Origin: Holophagae bacterium
GTDB lineage: Bacteria > Acidobacteriota > Holophagae > Acanthopleuribacterales > Acanthopleuribacteraceae
Length of the DNA: 64,000 nucleotides
Assembly (NCBI GenBank): GCA_029263455.1
Contig: JAJCXM010000020.1
Coordinates: 1 to 64,000, forward strand
Reading direction: 5' to 3'
Shown: positions 48,691 to 58,517 of the stretch, in pieces
Layout: the number at the start of each line of letters is the position of its first letter
Numbering within the stretch: position 1 is the stretch's first letter
Notes under the pieces: model-generated
The model's input: only the letters and a program-made list of their open reading frames with translations
What the model was told of the DNA's origin: nothing
The model's database searches: none
Program-made: the position numbers and the translations under genes

Positions 48691-49674
48691 ATGACGTCTG
48701 TCACTGGTATTTATGTCACATCTGAGATAATCTTTATGACCAGTATGCGTGAAGAACAAGAATCCACACAAGAATCGAAACGGGACTCGGGCATTCGCGA
48801 GCGGCTTGGGTCATGGTTACGTGACTCGATATCTGGAATCAATATTGTCCAGCGTATCCAAAGCAATCTGCGTTGTGTTTTTGGACTCAGCGAATCGGAT
48901 TTTGAAACCGAAAGTGGTCGTGAATTCATAGCCGCTATCGACCTCATTGTGCGCAAGGGTAAGCCCATAACCACGATATTTGAGAAGCCCGAGGTGTGGC
49001 ATTCATTTGAAGCACTGGTCAATCATTTTTCTGAAGATACAGTGACCATTACGCTCAAGTCGGGTAAAGAGCAGGCCGAACAAGAGTTCAAACTATTTCA
49101 GAGCCTCCACCAATATGCGCTCGTATGTCGTAGTGACGAACATCGAATTCTTGACTACCAAAAAATGTTGGAATCGGACGTCGGTTTCTTTGAGAAAAGA
49201 CGACTGCAAAAGCAAATAGCTGAAGCCAAAGCACGAATCAGTGACCGTACCAGTATGTTTCAGAAACTGGTTTTTTCGGAGGCCGATCGCATAGAGCGCG
49301 GTGAGCCAGGAAGGGTTATCGAAGTCGACGGTCAGGCACATTCGTTCAAGGATTTGACCGATGGTCTCCTGTCTTTGTCTCAGCGGTTCGAAAGTCTTAA
49401 TGACGATGGACCCCCTCTCTCGATGGATGAATCGGCTTCTGGCGCTCAAGATGGCGATAATTTATTACGACCGGCACCGCTGCCGTTTGATACGCCTGCG
49501 TCTGTGCAGATTGAGAAGCAGGCTGACAAGGAATCTTCTAGCCGTTTAACATTGCGCAAGCCCCCACCACGACCGGCTTTGAAACCGGCCGATATTATTG
49601 AATGGCAGGAACTGACCGGCAAGAAACAGGTCGAAGAAGACGAAATAGATAAATCGTTTAGGCTAGATTTTTAA
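48691..49674 (+). CDS. Unrecognised coiled-coil-rich protein
   Basis: The 327-residue product has no signal peptide or membrane helix and I do not recognise a family. Residues ~45-140 read as mixed alpha-beta (SDFETESGREFIAAIDLIVR), then a charged helical hairpin (~140-200) with EKRRLQKQIAEAKARISDRT, and a Pro/Asp-rich linker. The C-terminal motif IIEWQELTGKKQVEEDEIDK is separate and may be a docking peptide. Start could be ATG 48736 (MTSMREEQ), which begins a more typical N-terminus. It lies 15 bases after the M49-like gene. Confidence 0.6.
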   Translation: MTSVTGIYVTSEIIFMTSMREEQESTQESKRDSGIRERLGSWLRDSISGINIVQRIQSNLRCVFGLSESDFETESGREFIAAIDLIVRKGKPITTIFEKPEVWHSFEALVNHFSEDTVTITLKSGKEQAEQEFKLFQSLHQYALVCRSDEHRILDYQKMLESDVGFFEKRRLQKQIAEAKARISDRTSMFQKLVFSEADRIERGEPGRVIEVDGQAHSFKDLTDGLLSLSQRFESLNDDGPPLSMDESASGAQDGDNLLRPAPLPFDTPASVQIEKQADKESSSRLTLRKPPPRPALKPADIIEWQELTGKKQVEEDEIDKSFRLDF

Positions 49675-49686
49675 GGTCTTGAGCTT

Positions 49687-50403
49687 GTGAACCACGCTCC
49701 CTTGATACGCCGCTACGGTCCGTTGGATGTGGTGGAAATTGGCCGTCTCGAAGCGAAAGTCGTCATCGTCATGTTCCACGGCTATGGAGCGGATGCTTTT
49801 GATCTCTTTCCCTTGAGTCAACAGATAGCTTCCGGATCGGATGTTCGTTGGCTATTTCCGCAGGGACTCATCGAAGTGCCAATTGGATTCCAACAAACAG
49901 GTAGAGCTTGGTTCCCCATAGACATGGTGGCGCTTAATCAAGCGATGTCCACAGGTAGCTTTCGGAATTTCTCCGACGTCAGGCCGGCAGGCCTGGATGA
50001 TTCTGTATTAGCGGTAAAAGCCATGCTAGGTGAGATCGAGCACCCATTTGACCGAACCGTTCTGGCTGGTTTCAGTCAGGGAGCCATGATAGCCACGGAG
50101 CTATCTCTAACCGCTGAATGCGCGCCCGCTGGACTGGGCATCTTGTCAGGCACGTTGTTAGATCGGGAAGCCTGGCGAAAAGCGGCGCGGTCGCGTCTAG
50201 GGCTTAATTTCGTCCAGAGCCACGGTCGAATGGACCCAGTTTTGTCGTTCGCTGCGGCTGAGGAACTTAACCAGATCCTACGATCGGCAGGTTTGATCGG
50301 ACATTTCTACCCATTTCATGGTGGACATGAAATACCCGTTCAAGTTTTAAAAGGTTTAGACGAGCTCGTTCGAAAAGTGGAGAGGGCTTGTGTCAAAAAG
50401 TAA
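49687..50403 (+). CDS. Phospholipase/carboxylesterase family alpha/beta hydrolase
   Basis: The 238-residue protein is close to the usual length for small esterases of this family. It has VIVMFHGYGADAFDLFPL (oxyanion-hole strand), the nucleophile elbow GFSQGAMIATEL (Ser in G-x-S-x-G), Asp in QSHGRMDPVLSF and His in FHGGHEIP. It hydrolyses small esters or lysophospholipids; the true substrate is unknown. The start is GTG with a weak AGG upstream. It lies within the same-strand run after the rhomboid gene. Confidence 0.9.
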   Translation: MNHAPLIRRYGPLDVVEIGRLEAKVVIVMFHGYGADAFDLFPLSQQIASGSDVRWLFPQGLIEVPIGFQQTGRAWFPIDMVALNQAMSTGSFRNFSDVRPAGLDDSVLAVKAMLGEIEHPFDRTVLAGFSQGAMIATELSLTAECAPAGLGILSGTLLDREAWRKAARSRLGLNFVQSHGRMDPVLSFAAAEELNQILRSAGLIGHFYPFHGGHEIPVQVLKGLDELVRKVERACVKK

Positions 50404-50488
50404 TTTGTATTTTTGACGATTATTAGTTGTAAAAAGTTGTAGTGGTGTAAGCTTACGGCGACCGCGTTTGCATGTTGGGGGTGTTTTG

Positions 50489-52510
50489 ATGAAGTGTTGC
50501 TATGCATGGGTCGCGCTGTGGGCCTGTATATTTACGTACGCGCAAGGACCCATATTTGAACAGCCGTTGAGTCCTCGAATAGCCAGTTACCGGATAGATG
50601 TGGATTTACAACCAGAACATCGATTGCTAACCGCAACGCAGCGTATCCTCTGGCGAAACACAACCGATCACCCGGCAACAGAATTACAGTTTCACCTTTA
50701 TCTCAATGCTTTTCGAAACGATCAATCCACCTTTATGAAGGAGTCGGGTGGTCGCCACAGAGGTAACGAAATTGACGGCAAAAAAGGCTGGGGTTTTATT
50801 GATTTGCATCATTTGGCAGGTCGACTTTTGACCGAGGATGAGACGGGGCCTTTTTGGAGCGAATCGCAATGGCCGGCTATGGGTGATGAAGAGTGGGTCT
50901 TGAACCATGAATTTATTCAGCCTGATGACGACAATAAAGACGATAAAACGACCATTCGGGTTCCGCTGCCGGAACCGGTTCCGCCGGGCGGTAGTATCTT
51001 GTTAGAAGGATCATTTGAAGCTTGTCTACCGTCCCCGCCTTTCGCGCGCACAGGCGCTAAAGAGGATTATTTTTTTGTTGGCCAATGGTTCCCCAAAATA
51101 GCGGTACTCGAAGCAGACGGTCAATGGAATTGCCACCAGTTCCACCTCAACTCTGAGTTTTTTGCCGATTACGGCACTTACGACGTCTACATGACGGTGC
51201 CCAGCGACTACGTCGTCGGTTCAACCGGGCTGGAACAATCGGTTTCAGACACTGAAGATGGGCGTAAGATCCACCACTACCATGCCGAGGACGTGCATGA
51301 TTTTGCTTGGACCACCAGTCCGGAATTTGTCGAGTTCAGTGGTCAGGCTCAGGATGTGGCGATTCGCGTTTTGATGCAGAAAGATCATGTCGGTCAAGGT
51401 GAAAGACACTTGCGCGCGGCCAAACATGCGGTTGAATACTTTCAAAATTGGTACGGCGATTACCCATTCCCTAATTTGACCGTTATTGATCCCCGACGTG
51501 GGGCGGCAGGTTCGGGTGGCATGGAGTACCCAACTCTAATCACAGCGGGTACTCACTACGGATTACCCGAAGGGATACGAGCCGTTGAATTGGTCATCAT
51601 CCACGAATTTGGCCATAACTTTTGGTATCACTTGTTGGCTTCTAATGAGTTCGAAGAGACTTGGCTTGACGAGGGCATAAATAGTTACACCGAAGCAAAG
51701 ATCATGAATGATATTTATGGCGAGCATGCGAGCGTCATCGATATTCCTGGCTTGAAGATCGGTAATATGGTTTTTCACCGCTCTCGTTATGTGTCGGGGT
51801 CGAATCTTGACCCAACCGTACGCGACGCTTGGACTTATTACAACGGTTCTAGTTACGGCATCAACTCATATAGCAAACCTGCCATTATATTGAGCACCTT
51901 GGAACACTATTTGGGTGAAGACAAGATGTCACGGCTGATGAAAACCTACGTAAAACGACATTCGTTTACCCATCCCACAAGTGATGATTTTGTAGCGATC
52001 GCATCGGAAATTGCCGGTGAAGACATGGGTTGGTTCTTTGACCAGGCTCTGTATACAAATAAAGTCATCGATTACAGTGTCAGCTTCATCAAGTCAGTGG
52101 AAATTAAAGAGGCTAGCGGATTCGATTTCTCCATGACGCGCGACGATTTACTAAATGACGTGGAGCTGGATGAAGAAGAGGAAGCTGCGGATGAGGACAA
52201 GAACTACCGTAGCGAAGTCAGGGTGAGACGTCTGGGCGACTTTGTGTTTCCTGTTGAAATAGAAGTGGTGTTTGATGATGGCGAGGTCGTTAGAGAGAGC
52301 TGGGACGGCCAGGATATATGGAAGAAATTCTTTTATGAGCGCCAAGCTAAAGTCACATCAGCGACGGTCGACCCGGACGCCAAGATCCCTATGGACATTA
52401 ATTTGGTGAATAACAGCAAAACGGAAAAGATCGCCCGTGCACCCGTCACTCGAATGACTGCGTCATGGCTGGACAAATTCCAGATCCTCCTGGATCTGTT
52501 GGCGCTATAA
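50489..52510 (+). CDS. M1 family zinc metallopeptidase, exported
   Basis: The 673-residue enzyme has a signal peptide (about 1-19, ending TYAQ), the substrate-binding GSGGMEYPTLI and zinc motif HEFGHNFWYHLL followed by Glu 19 residues after the second His in WLDEGINSYTEAK, the standard M1 pattern. Acidic stretches near 560 (DELDEEEEAADEDK-like) may be a linker. It cleaves N-terminal residues from peptides outside the cytoplasm. The frame opens at 50468, but ATG 50489 has GGGGGTG upstream and starts the signal peptide. It is distinct from the ABC-fused M1 gene at 4101. Confidence 0.92.
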   Translation: MKCCYAWVALWACIFTYAQGPIFEQPLSPRIASYRIDVDLQPEHRLLTATQRILWRNTTDHPATELQFHLYLNAFRNDQSTFMKESGGRHRGNEIDGKKGWGFIDLHHLAGRLLTEDETGPFWSESQWPAMGDEEWVLNHEFIQPDDDNKDDKTTIRVPLPEPVPPGGSILLEGSFEACLPSPPFARTGAKEDYFFVGQWFPKIAVLEADGQWNCHQFHLNSEFFADYGTYDVYMTVPSDYVVGSTGLEQSVSDTEDGRKIHHYHAEDVHDFAWTTSPEFVEFSGQAQDVAIRVLMQKDHVGQGERHLRAAKHAVEYFQNWYGDYPFPNLTVIDPRRGAAGSGGMEYPTLITAGTHYGLPEGIRAVELVIIHEFGHNFWYHLLASNEFEETWLDEGINSYTEAKIMNDIYGEHASVIDIPGLKIGNMVFHRSRYVSGSNLDPTVRDAWTYYNGSSYGINSYSKPAIILSTLEHYLGEDKMSRLMKTYVKRHSFTHPTSDDFVAIASEIAGEDMGWFFDQALYTNKVIDYSVSFIKSVEIKEASGFDFSMTRDDLLNDVELDEEEEAADEDKNYRSEVRVRRLGDFVFPVEIEVVFDDGEVVRESWDGQDIWKKFFYERQAKVTSATVDPDAKIPMDINLVNNSKTEKIARAPVTRMTASWLDKFQILLDLLAL

Positions 52511-52521
52511 GGGGGGATGAG

Positions 52522-53622
52522 ATGATTAAAGCGTTTCGACTTGGCTGGAAGGGTGCCGGAAGGTACCCGGTCCTAGTAGGTATCTGGTTTACAACTAACA
52601 TTTTGTTCGCGTGGATCGCAACTGCCCCTTTCCGCCGAGTATTTGCCTCCCATGCGGGCCATTCTCTGATTGGCGATCAACCGCTCGGACTGATGAGTTT
52701 TAACTATGTTTCCGACTTAATGGTGACAGAGAAAGTTGCATGGACCAGTGCCCAAGCTGGTTTCTCTATGGTTGTTCTACTCTGGATTTTGCTTTCCGTT
52801 TTTATGGCTGCTGCCACGCTTGGGACTTTGGAGAGTGGACGACCTTTTAGTTGGGTTCGATTTGCTGGCAACGGCGGTCGATACTTCTTTTCGTTCTTAG
52901 GGCTGTTCTTGGTAATGGCAGTCGTATTGGTTCTAATGCTCTTGGTCGTGCCTTTATTTGCTTGGCTGCAGACTCTTATTTTGGGTGAGGATCCTTACCA
53001 AAACATAGTCGTTTGGATGAATGTATTTAAGTGGACACTTGCTTTCTTACTGACCTGGTATTGGAAACGGATCTTCGATTATGCGCGCATCGATTTGGTA
53101 CTGACCAAGAAATCATCGTTTCGGATATCCCTCAAACGAGCGCTTGTATTTTCAGTTCGTAATTTTCGTTCCGCTTTTGGTTTGGGCCTATGTTTTCTCG
53201 GCGTTTCGTTGGTCGTCTTTACGATCTATACCTGGATAAAAATAGGCGCTAATGTGTCGTCTACGATGTTGGCGGTGGTGGTGATCCTGGTTGGGATACT
53301 GTACACGGCGATTCGAAATTGGATTCGCGTTGCTCAATGGAGCGGCGAATTGGCGTTGTATTACGGTTTGCAACCCAATATCCGAGAAGAGGCCTTTGTT
53401 GAATCTGAAATAGAGACCAACGTAGATGAGATTTTTGAAAGCACACTGCCCGGTATCGATCAGTTTCAGGTCGTAGCGGCGGAAGCTGTTCCAGCAGTAG
53501 CTGTTCCAGCTGATGACGATGAAGTTGATCCAGAGACAAATATACCTTTGCAAAGCAACTCTGGTGTGGATCAGGTGGCTAGTGATGACGACGACCTTGG
53601 GACCAATAAACCGGAGGTCTAG
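52522..53622 (+). CDS. Polytopic membrane protein of unknown function
   Basis: The 366-residue product has about six hydrophobic segments and an acidic, probably disordered end (about 300-366, rich in Asp/Glu/Val) with PDDDEVDPETNI-like text. No enzyme motif is visible. The hydrophobic region with KRIFDYARIDLVL, a cytoplasmic loop followed by SFRISLKRAL, resembles glycerophosphoryl/DUF-type membrane proteins of unknown role, and I cannot name it. A frame open from 52465 overlaps the M1 gene, but ATG 52522 follows AAGGGGGG. It is the last gene of the run and is followed by a hairpin terminator. Confidence 0.65.
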   Translation: MIKAFRLGWKGAGRYPVLVGIWFTTNILFAWIATAPFRRVFASHAGHSLIGDQPLGLMSFNYVSDLMVTEKVAWTSAQAGFSMVVLLWILLSVFMAAATLGTLESGRPFSWVRFAGNGGRYFFSFLGLFLVMAVVLVLMLLVVPLFAWLQTLILGEDPYQNIVVWMNVFKWTLAFLLTWYWKRIFDYARIDLVLTKKSSFRISLKRALVFSVRNFRSAFGLGLCFLGVSLVVFTIYTWIKIGANVSSTMLAVVVILVGILYTAIRNWIRVAQWSGELALYYGLQPNIREEAFVESEIETNVDEIFESTLPGIDQFQVVAAEAVPAVAVPADDDEVDPETNIPLQSNSGVDQVASDDDDLGTNKPEV

Positions 53623-53940
53623 CAGAGTGGGCGCAAGAAAGGCCCTCGGTTCACTGGTTCTCGACGGGATTGACGGTCTGTTGAGTCAGGGGGAGGGTTT
53701 GTCAGTCCAAATGTCAAGATGGGCTAGGAACCAAGGGCCGTAAAAGATGATTAGTTGTGGCGCTTATTGAACCTAAATATTAGGTTCTGTTTTGAATATA
53801 CGTAGCCGATGCCATCAGGGTCGTGTTTAAGATCACATTCTGCAAATAACCTGTCTAGTGCGATGTAGGAAAAGGGGTCACGTCCATCGTGAACATTTGC
53901 TACACTCCCATGCCAAGCGTATCAGCGAGAGGTGAATTTT
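53623..53940. other. Intergenic region between the membrane protein and hutU
   Basis: It contains the terminator at 53769-53793 and, after it, the leader of hutU. I see no open frame with coding character. Confidence 0.5.
53769..53793 (+). terminator. Rho-independent terminator
   Basis: GAACCTAA (53769-53776) and TTAGGTTC (53780-53787) form a perfect 8-base stem with an ATA loop, followed by TGTTTT. It lies about 147 bases after the membrane protein gene and separates that run from hutU. Confidence 0.6.
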
Positions 53941-55590
53941 ATGCGAGTAATACGAGCCAAAACAGGTAACCAATTAACATGCAAAGGGTGGGTCCAAGAG
54001 GCCGCCTTGCGTATGTTAATGAACAACTTGGACCCCGACGTGGCCGAACGGCCCCAAGACTTAGTCGTCTATGGTGGTATCGGAAAAGCGGCTCGCAACT
54101 GGGAATGTTACGACGCGATTGTGCGAGAACTTACCCAACTCGAGGACAACGAAACCTTGCTGGTGCAATCAGGTAAGCCGGTTGGCGTGTTCCGTACCCA
54201 TACCGACGCCCCACGTGTGCTTATCGCTAATTCCAACCTCGTGCCTAAATGGGCAACATGGGATGTTTTTCACGAGTTAGATCGTAAAGGACTCATGATG
54301 TATGGCCAAATGACGGCCGGTTCTTGGATATACATCGGGACACAAGGGATCCTGCAAGGGACGTATGAAACCTTTGCCGAAGCGGGTCGACAACACTACA
54401 ACGGTGACTTGGGTGGACGAGTTATCCTTACGGCCGGACTCGGCGGTATGGGCGGCGCACAGCCTCTGGCTGCCACCATGGCAGGTGCCATATGTTTGGC
54501 CATTGACGTAGACCCCACAAGTATTGAAAAGAGACTGCAAACCCGCTATCTGGACGAGAGCTTTAGCGATCTGGACCTAGCGTTGCAAAGAGTGGAACAG
54601 GCGAGGACCAATAAGGAGGCGGTTTCCATTGGTATCTTAGGAAATGCAGCTGATGTATTACCTGAACTCTTGAAGCGTGGTTTTGTGGCGGACATGGTGA
54701 CCGACCAAACTTCAGCCCATGATGAGCTGAACGGATACGTACCCAATCACTTCACCCTCGCGGAAGCTTTGGCTCTGAGATCAAGTGACCCGGAACGCTA
54801 TCAACAGGAAGCCGTACGCGCCATGGGCGAGCACGTACAAGCCATGCTGGAATTTAAGGAACGCGGCGCAAATGTCTTTGATTATGGCAACAATATCCGC
54901 GCCCAGGCCGTACGCGCCGGCGTTGAGAGGGCCTTTGATTTTCAAGGGTTTGTGCCTTTGTACATTCGACCTCTCTTTTGTCAGGGAAGTGGTCCTTTCC
55001 GTTGGGCCGCTTTGTCAGGTGACCCCGAAGATATCCATACAACCGATCGCGAATTGAAACGCCTCTTTCCCGATAATAAACCACTACACCGATGGTTGGA
55101 TAAGGCCCACGAACGAGTGCAGTTTCAGGGATTGCCTTGTCGCATTTGTTGGTTGTCCTATGGTGAGCGTGCAAAAGCCGGCCTGATGTTTAATGAATTG
55201 GTCGCGAGCGGGAAAGTGAAAGCACCGCTCGTTATCGGACGTGATCACTTGGACTCGGGTTCGGTCGCGTCGCCGAACCGAGAAACTGAAGGCATGAAAG
55301 ATGGCTCTGATGCCGTCGCTGATTGGCCAATCCTCAATGCGCTGATCAATACAGCCGCTGGCGCATCGTGGGTGAGCGTACATCATGGTGGTGGCGTAGG
55401 TATGGGTTACTCGCTGCATGCCGGCATGGTCGTTGTGGCCGACGGAACTGACGCTGCTGCGAAACGGTTGCAACGGGTTCTAACGACCGACCCAGGTATG
55501 GGTGTCGTTCGTCACGTGGATGCTGGTTACGAGGACGCTCAACAGGCGGCCCGTGAAAAAGGTGTGCAGATTCCGATGATGAAGAATTAG
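53941..55590 (+). CDS. hutU: Urocanate hydratase
   Basis: This 549-residue enzyme hydrates urocanate in histidine breakdown, using tightly bound NAD. It matches the normal ~555 length and the conserved order: [17 protein letters not shown] near the start, [28 protein letters not shown] (NAD fold), [31 protein letters not shown] and [18 protein letters not shown] 53941 has GAGAGG upstream; a GTG nine bases earlier is less likely. Other hut genes are not adjacent. Confidence 0.97.
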   Translation: MRVIRAKTGNQLTCKGWVQEAALRMLMNNLDPDVAERPQDLVVYGGIGKAARNWECYDAIVRELTQLEDNETLLVQSGKPVGVFRTHTDAPRVLIANSNLVPKWATWDVFHELDRKGLMMYGQMTAGSWIYIGTQGILQGTYETFAEAGRQHYNGDLGGRVILTAGLGGMGGAQPLAATMAGAICLAIDVDPTSIEKRLQTRYLDESFSDLDLALQRVEQARTNKEAVSIGILGNAADVLPELLKRGFVADMVTDQTSAHDELNGYVPNHFTLAEALALRSSDPERYQQEAVRAMGEHVQAMLEFKERGANVFDYGNNIRAQAVRAGVERAFDFQGFVPLYIRPLFCQGSGPFRWAALSGDPEDIHTTDRELKRLFPDNKPLHRWLDKAHERVQFQGLPCRICWLSYGERAKAGLMFNELVASGKVKAPLVIGRDHLDSGSVASPNRETEGMKDGSDAVADWPILNALINTAAGASWVSVHHGGGVGMGYSLHAGMVVVADGTDAAAKRLQRVLTTDPGMGVVRHVDAGYEDAQQAAREKGVQIPMMKN

Positions 55591-55950
55591 GGCTTCTTTG
55601 CCTCGACCCATATGCCTAATACACGATCGTCTGGATCCATGAATAAGCAGAATGAACCGACACCGGGCACCGTTTGTTCGGGAACCAGAATTTTACCGCC
55701 CGCGGCGACAATGCGGTCACGGTAGGACGATAATTCGTCGACGGTGATATAGAGACATGTTACTGGGCCACGGGCTTTCTTTGGGTTTCATGATACCGCC
55801 GCCAATCCCGCCTGTTTCCGATTCGGGCACCAGCCAATAATCCATCTCAGGAATATGGTGGATTGGCCAGTCAAAAACTTGTTTATTAAAATCGGCCAAA
55901 GTTGACGGATTTTGCGACCAGAATTCGAAGTGCTTCACAGAGTTTGCCAT
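55587..55950 (-). pseudogene. VOC family gene with a single-base frameshift
   Basis: The minus-strand gene begins MANSVKHFEFWSQNPSTLAD (GGAGG seven bases before the ATG) and continues to GGIGGGIMKPKE. The second half lies in another frame: PVTCLYITVDELSSYRDRIV, then [31 protein letters not shown] and a TAA. Together they make one complete VOC domain. The halves join if one base is removed near 55774-55784 (an extra G in the AAAGAAAGCCC stretch). The stop overlaps the convergent hutU stop by three bases. Either a recent frameshift or a sequencing error explains it; the rest is intact. Confidence 0.75.
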
Positions 55951-56089
55951 AACGCCTCCAATTTGGATTGTTCTGATCCTACCAATATGCCGATGATTGA
56001 AGGCAGCCCTGACTTGCGGTGGCATTCGAATTCTGGATTAAGGAGTTGCTTTCTGCTATGGTGTGGGGGATGTTTGCAGGGAGTTGGGA

Positions 56090-57370
56090 TTGCTTCGTAC
56101 ACTCATATTAGGGTTTTTGGGATGTCTGTTGTTGTGCTCTTGTACGCGGTCGCCGAACGTTCCGTTGGTGGCACAAAATGAGGCGTCTGAGGACATCGCT
56201 CCCGTTGAAGAACCTCAGCTCTTAGAACCGCAATACGACTGGGCATACGGAAACTTCGATGCAGGTAAGGCCTTTTTTGATCAGATGCTGCAGGAAAATG
56301 TAGCTCCCAATAAAGTCCAGGAAATTGTCGATACATTAACGCCCGTGTACGATTTTCGAAAATCTCAGGCGAGCCATCGGTGGGGGTTGGGTCGTTTAGA
56401 TGGCGAACTCACTGCTTTTTCGTTGGATGTCTCTCCCATCCTCAGTTATTCGCTTGTTTTCGGCGAAAACGGGGCAGAACTTAACCGCCTAGAAATGCCG
56501 CTAAAAGTGGTGCCAGAAGTGATCCGAGGCGAGATTGAGTCAAGTTTGTTCGGGGCTCTACAACACGAACCGCATGGCCCATTACTGGCCATGAAACTGG
56601 CCAAAGTCTTTGCGTGGGATATCGATTTTTACCAAGACCCACGTAAAGGGGATCAACTTGAAATACTGGTAGAACGCCAGTATATAGAAACCGACGACGG
56701 CCTCGTGTTTTTTGAGTATGGTGAACTTTTAGCCGCCCGATACATCACAAAACGCTCTACGTACGATGCTTACCTGTTTGAAGATGAAGACGGCGACCCT
56801 GCTTATTTCAATGCCAAGGGACAATCTCTCATACGTGACGTACTTCGTTCGCCATTGAAGTTTCAACGCATCACATCCAAATTCACACATCGACGCTTCC
56901 ACCCTATTCTAAAGAAGAATCGACCTCATCGTGGTGTCGACTATGGGGCACCAACCAACACGCCCGTCATGGCGGTGGCTAAAGGTAAAGTTAAGAGTGC
57001 TGGCCGCAATGGCGGAGCAGGTATTGCGGTGGAGATACGGCATCGCGGTGAAATGGTGACGCAGTATTTTCACCTAAACAAGATCGCAAAAGGCGTCAGG
57101 GCGGGTCAAAAAGTACGTCAGGGTCAAGTGATCGGATACGTGGGTCAGACGGGCTATGCCACCGCTCCCCATTTGCACTTTGGCATGAAGATACGCGGTT
57201 CCTATGTGGATCCGATGAAACAGAAATTTGAACCTGGTCGACCAGTCGCGCAAGCACGGATGCCAGAGTTCCTAGCGATGGTAGACACTTTGTCTCAACC
57301 GTTTGAGGGCACAAATCGTTCTCAACCTGCACAGGTAGTACAGAAATCCTCGAATAAATCAGCGCGTTAA
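56090..57370 (+). CDS. M23 family (LytM) peptidase lipoprotein
   Basis: The 426-residue protein has a lipoprotein signal (LLLCSC) and a C-terminal M23 metallopeptidase domain. Zinc ligands are visible in HRGVDYGAPTNTPVMAVAKG (H-x3-D) and TAPHLHFGMKI (H-x-H). The middle region with QYDWAYGNFDAGKAFFDQML and an OapA/LysM-like segment should bind peptidoglycan. M23 enzymes cleave cell-wall crosslinks or activate amidases. The frame extends to GTG 56063, but TTG 56090 follows GGGAG at the right spacing and gives a normal signal peptide. Confidence 0.88.
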   Translation: MLRTLILGFLGCLLLCSCTRSPNVPLVAQNEASEDIAPVEEPQLLEPQYDWAYGNFDAGKAFFDQMLQENVAPNKVQEIVDTLTPVYDFRKSQASHRWGLGRLDGELTAFSLDVSPILSYSLVFGENGAELNRLEMPLKVVPEVIRGEIESSLFGALQHEPHGPLLAMKLAKVFAWDIDFYQDPRKGDQLEILVERQYIETDDGLVFFEYGELLAARYITKRSTYDAYLFEDEDGDPAYFNAKGQSLIRDVLRSPLKFQRITSKFTHRRFHPILKKNRPHRGVDYGAPTNTPVMAVAKGKVKSAGRNGGAGIAVEIRHRGEMVTQYFHLNKIAKGVRAGQKVRQGQVIGYVGQTGYATAPHLHFGMKIRGSYVDPMKQKFEPGRPVAQARMPEFLAMVDTLSQPFEGTNRSQPAQVVQKSSNKSAR

Positions 57371-57440
57371 GCGTTAATCATAGAGGCGCAGAATAGCCAG
57401 GGCCGGATATGATGTCTGGCGAATGTGACGGAGGCAATGA

Positions 57441-58517
57441 TTGACGTTAAATGAAAGTCAACTAAGAAGCTTGCTAGGCGATGTTCTTTTGCCTGATGGC
57501 AGTGGAACACTTGAGTCTAGCGGGGCTATTCAAGCTCTTGAAGTGACGAAAAAGGGTTGCCGTGTCGAGTTATTGCTTCCTTTGGTCGATCCAAAGGCGC
57601 GTCTTGACGTTGAAACGCGATGTCGGGAACTCTTGAAGACTAACGGCGTCACCGTAGACATGGTTGTTCGGTTTGGCGCTCATAAGGTACCCGTTCCAGA
57701 ACGTAAACCCATTCCTGGTGTCAGCAACCTAGTCGCTGTTGCCAGCGGTAAGGGCGGCGTGGGTAAGTCCACCATTAGCGCCAACCTAGCTGTGGCCCTG
57801 TCGAAGCTAGGTGCCCGTGTAGGATTACTTGATGCCGACATTTATGGTCCTAATGTGGGCGTCATGTTTGGCGTCGATGCGCCACCACAGGTGAATGACG
57901 CTCAAAAGATTATCCCCTTTGAGGCCCACGGTATTCGTCTCATATCTATGGGTATGCTAGTGAAACAGGGTCAGCCAGTCATCTGGCGTGGACCCATGAC
58001 CCATAAAGTCATTCAACAGTTCCTGTTTCAAGTCGAATGGGGCGAACTTGATTATCTGGTTTTAGATTTACCGCCCGGAACGGGCGATATTCAGTTGACG
58101 CTGACCCAAGAAACGCCCCTGAGCGGAGCCGTGTTGGTGACCACGCCGCAGAAAGTAGCCACAGCGGATGCGCGAAAAGGTTACGAAATGTTTAAAGAAG
58201 TAGGCGTGCCTGTATTGGGCATCATCGAGAACATGAGCTGGTACCGCTGTGGTAAGTGTGATAAGAAACATGAATTATTTGGCAGCGGCGGCGCCCAACG
58301 TTTAGCGCAAGAGCTCAAATGTGACTTATTGGCGCAGCTACCGCTTGACCCAACAATTCCTTCTGATTTGGGTAAGGGAGTGCCATACGTGACGCGTTTT
58401 CCCGAAAGTGAGCTAGCCAAGACGATGTCGCAATTGGCGGTGAAATTGGGCTCGAAACTACACGCACTAAGCCTTCAAAGAAAACAGTCCGGGACTTTTT
58501 TCCCGATGGAGGTTTAA
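57441..58517 (+). CDS. apbC: Mrp/NBP35-type Fe-S carrier ATPase
   Basis: The 358-residue ATPase has an N-terminal ~90-residue MIP18-like (DUF59) domain and a deviant Walker A ASGKGGVGKSTISANLAVAL at about 98. Next come YGPNVGVMFG, the Walker B-like LVLDLPPGTGDIQ, and the C-x2-C WYRCGKCDKKHELFG that carries the transient iron-sulfur cluster. Mrp proteins deliver Fe-S clusters to target enzymes. The start is TTG 57441, six bases after GGAGG. The next gene begins directly at its stop codon. Confidence 0.93.
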   Translation: MTLNESQLRSLLGDVLLPDGSGTLESSGAIQALEVTKKGCRVELLLPLVDPKARLDVETRCRELLKTNGVTVDMVVRFGAHKVPVPERKPIPGVSNLVAVASGKGGVGKSTISANLAVALSKLGARVGLLDADIYGPNVGVMFGVDAPPQVNDAQKIIPFEAHGIRLISMGMLVKQGQPVIWRGPMTHKVIQQFLFQVEWGELDYLVLDLPPGTGDIQLTLTQETPLSGAVLVTTPQKVATADARKGYEMFKEVGVPVLGIIENMSWYRCGKCDKKHELFGSGGAQRLAQELKCDLLAQLPLDPTIPSDLGKGVPYVTRFPESELAKTMSQLAVKLGSKLHALSLQRKQSGTFFPMEV

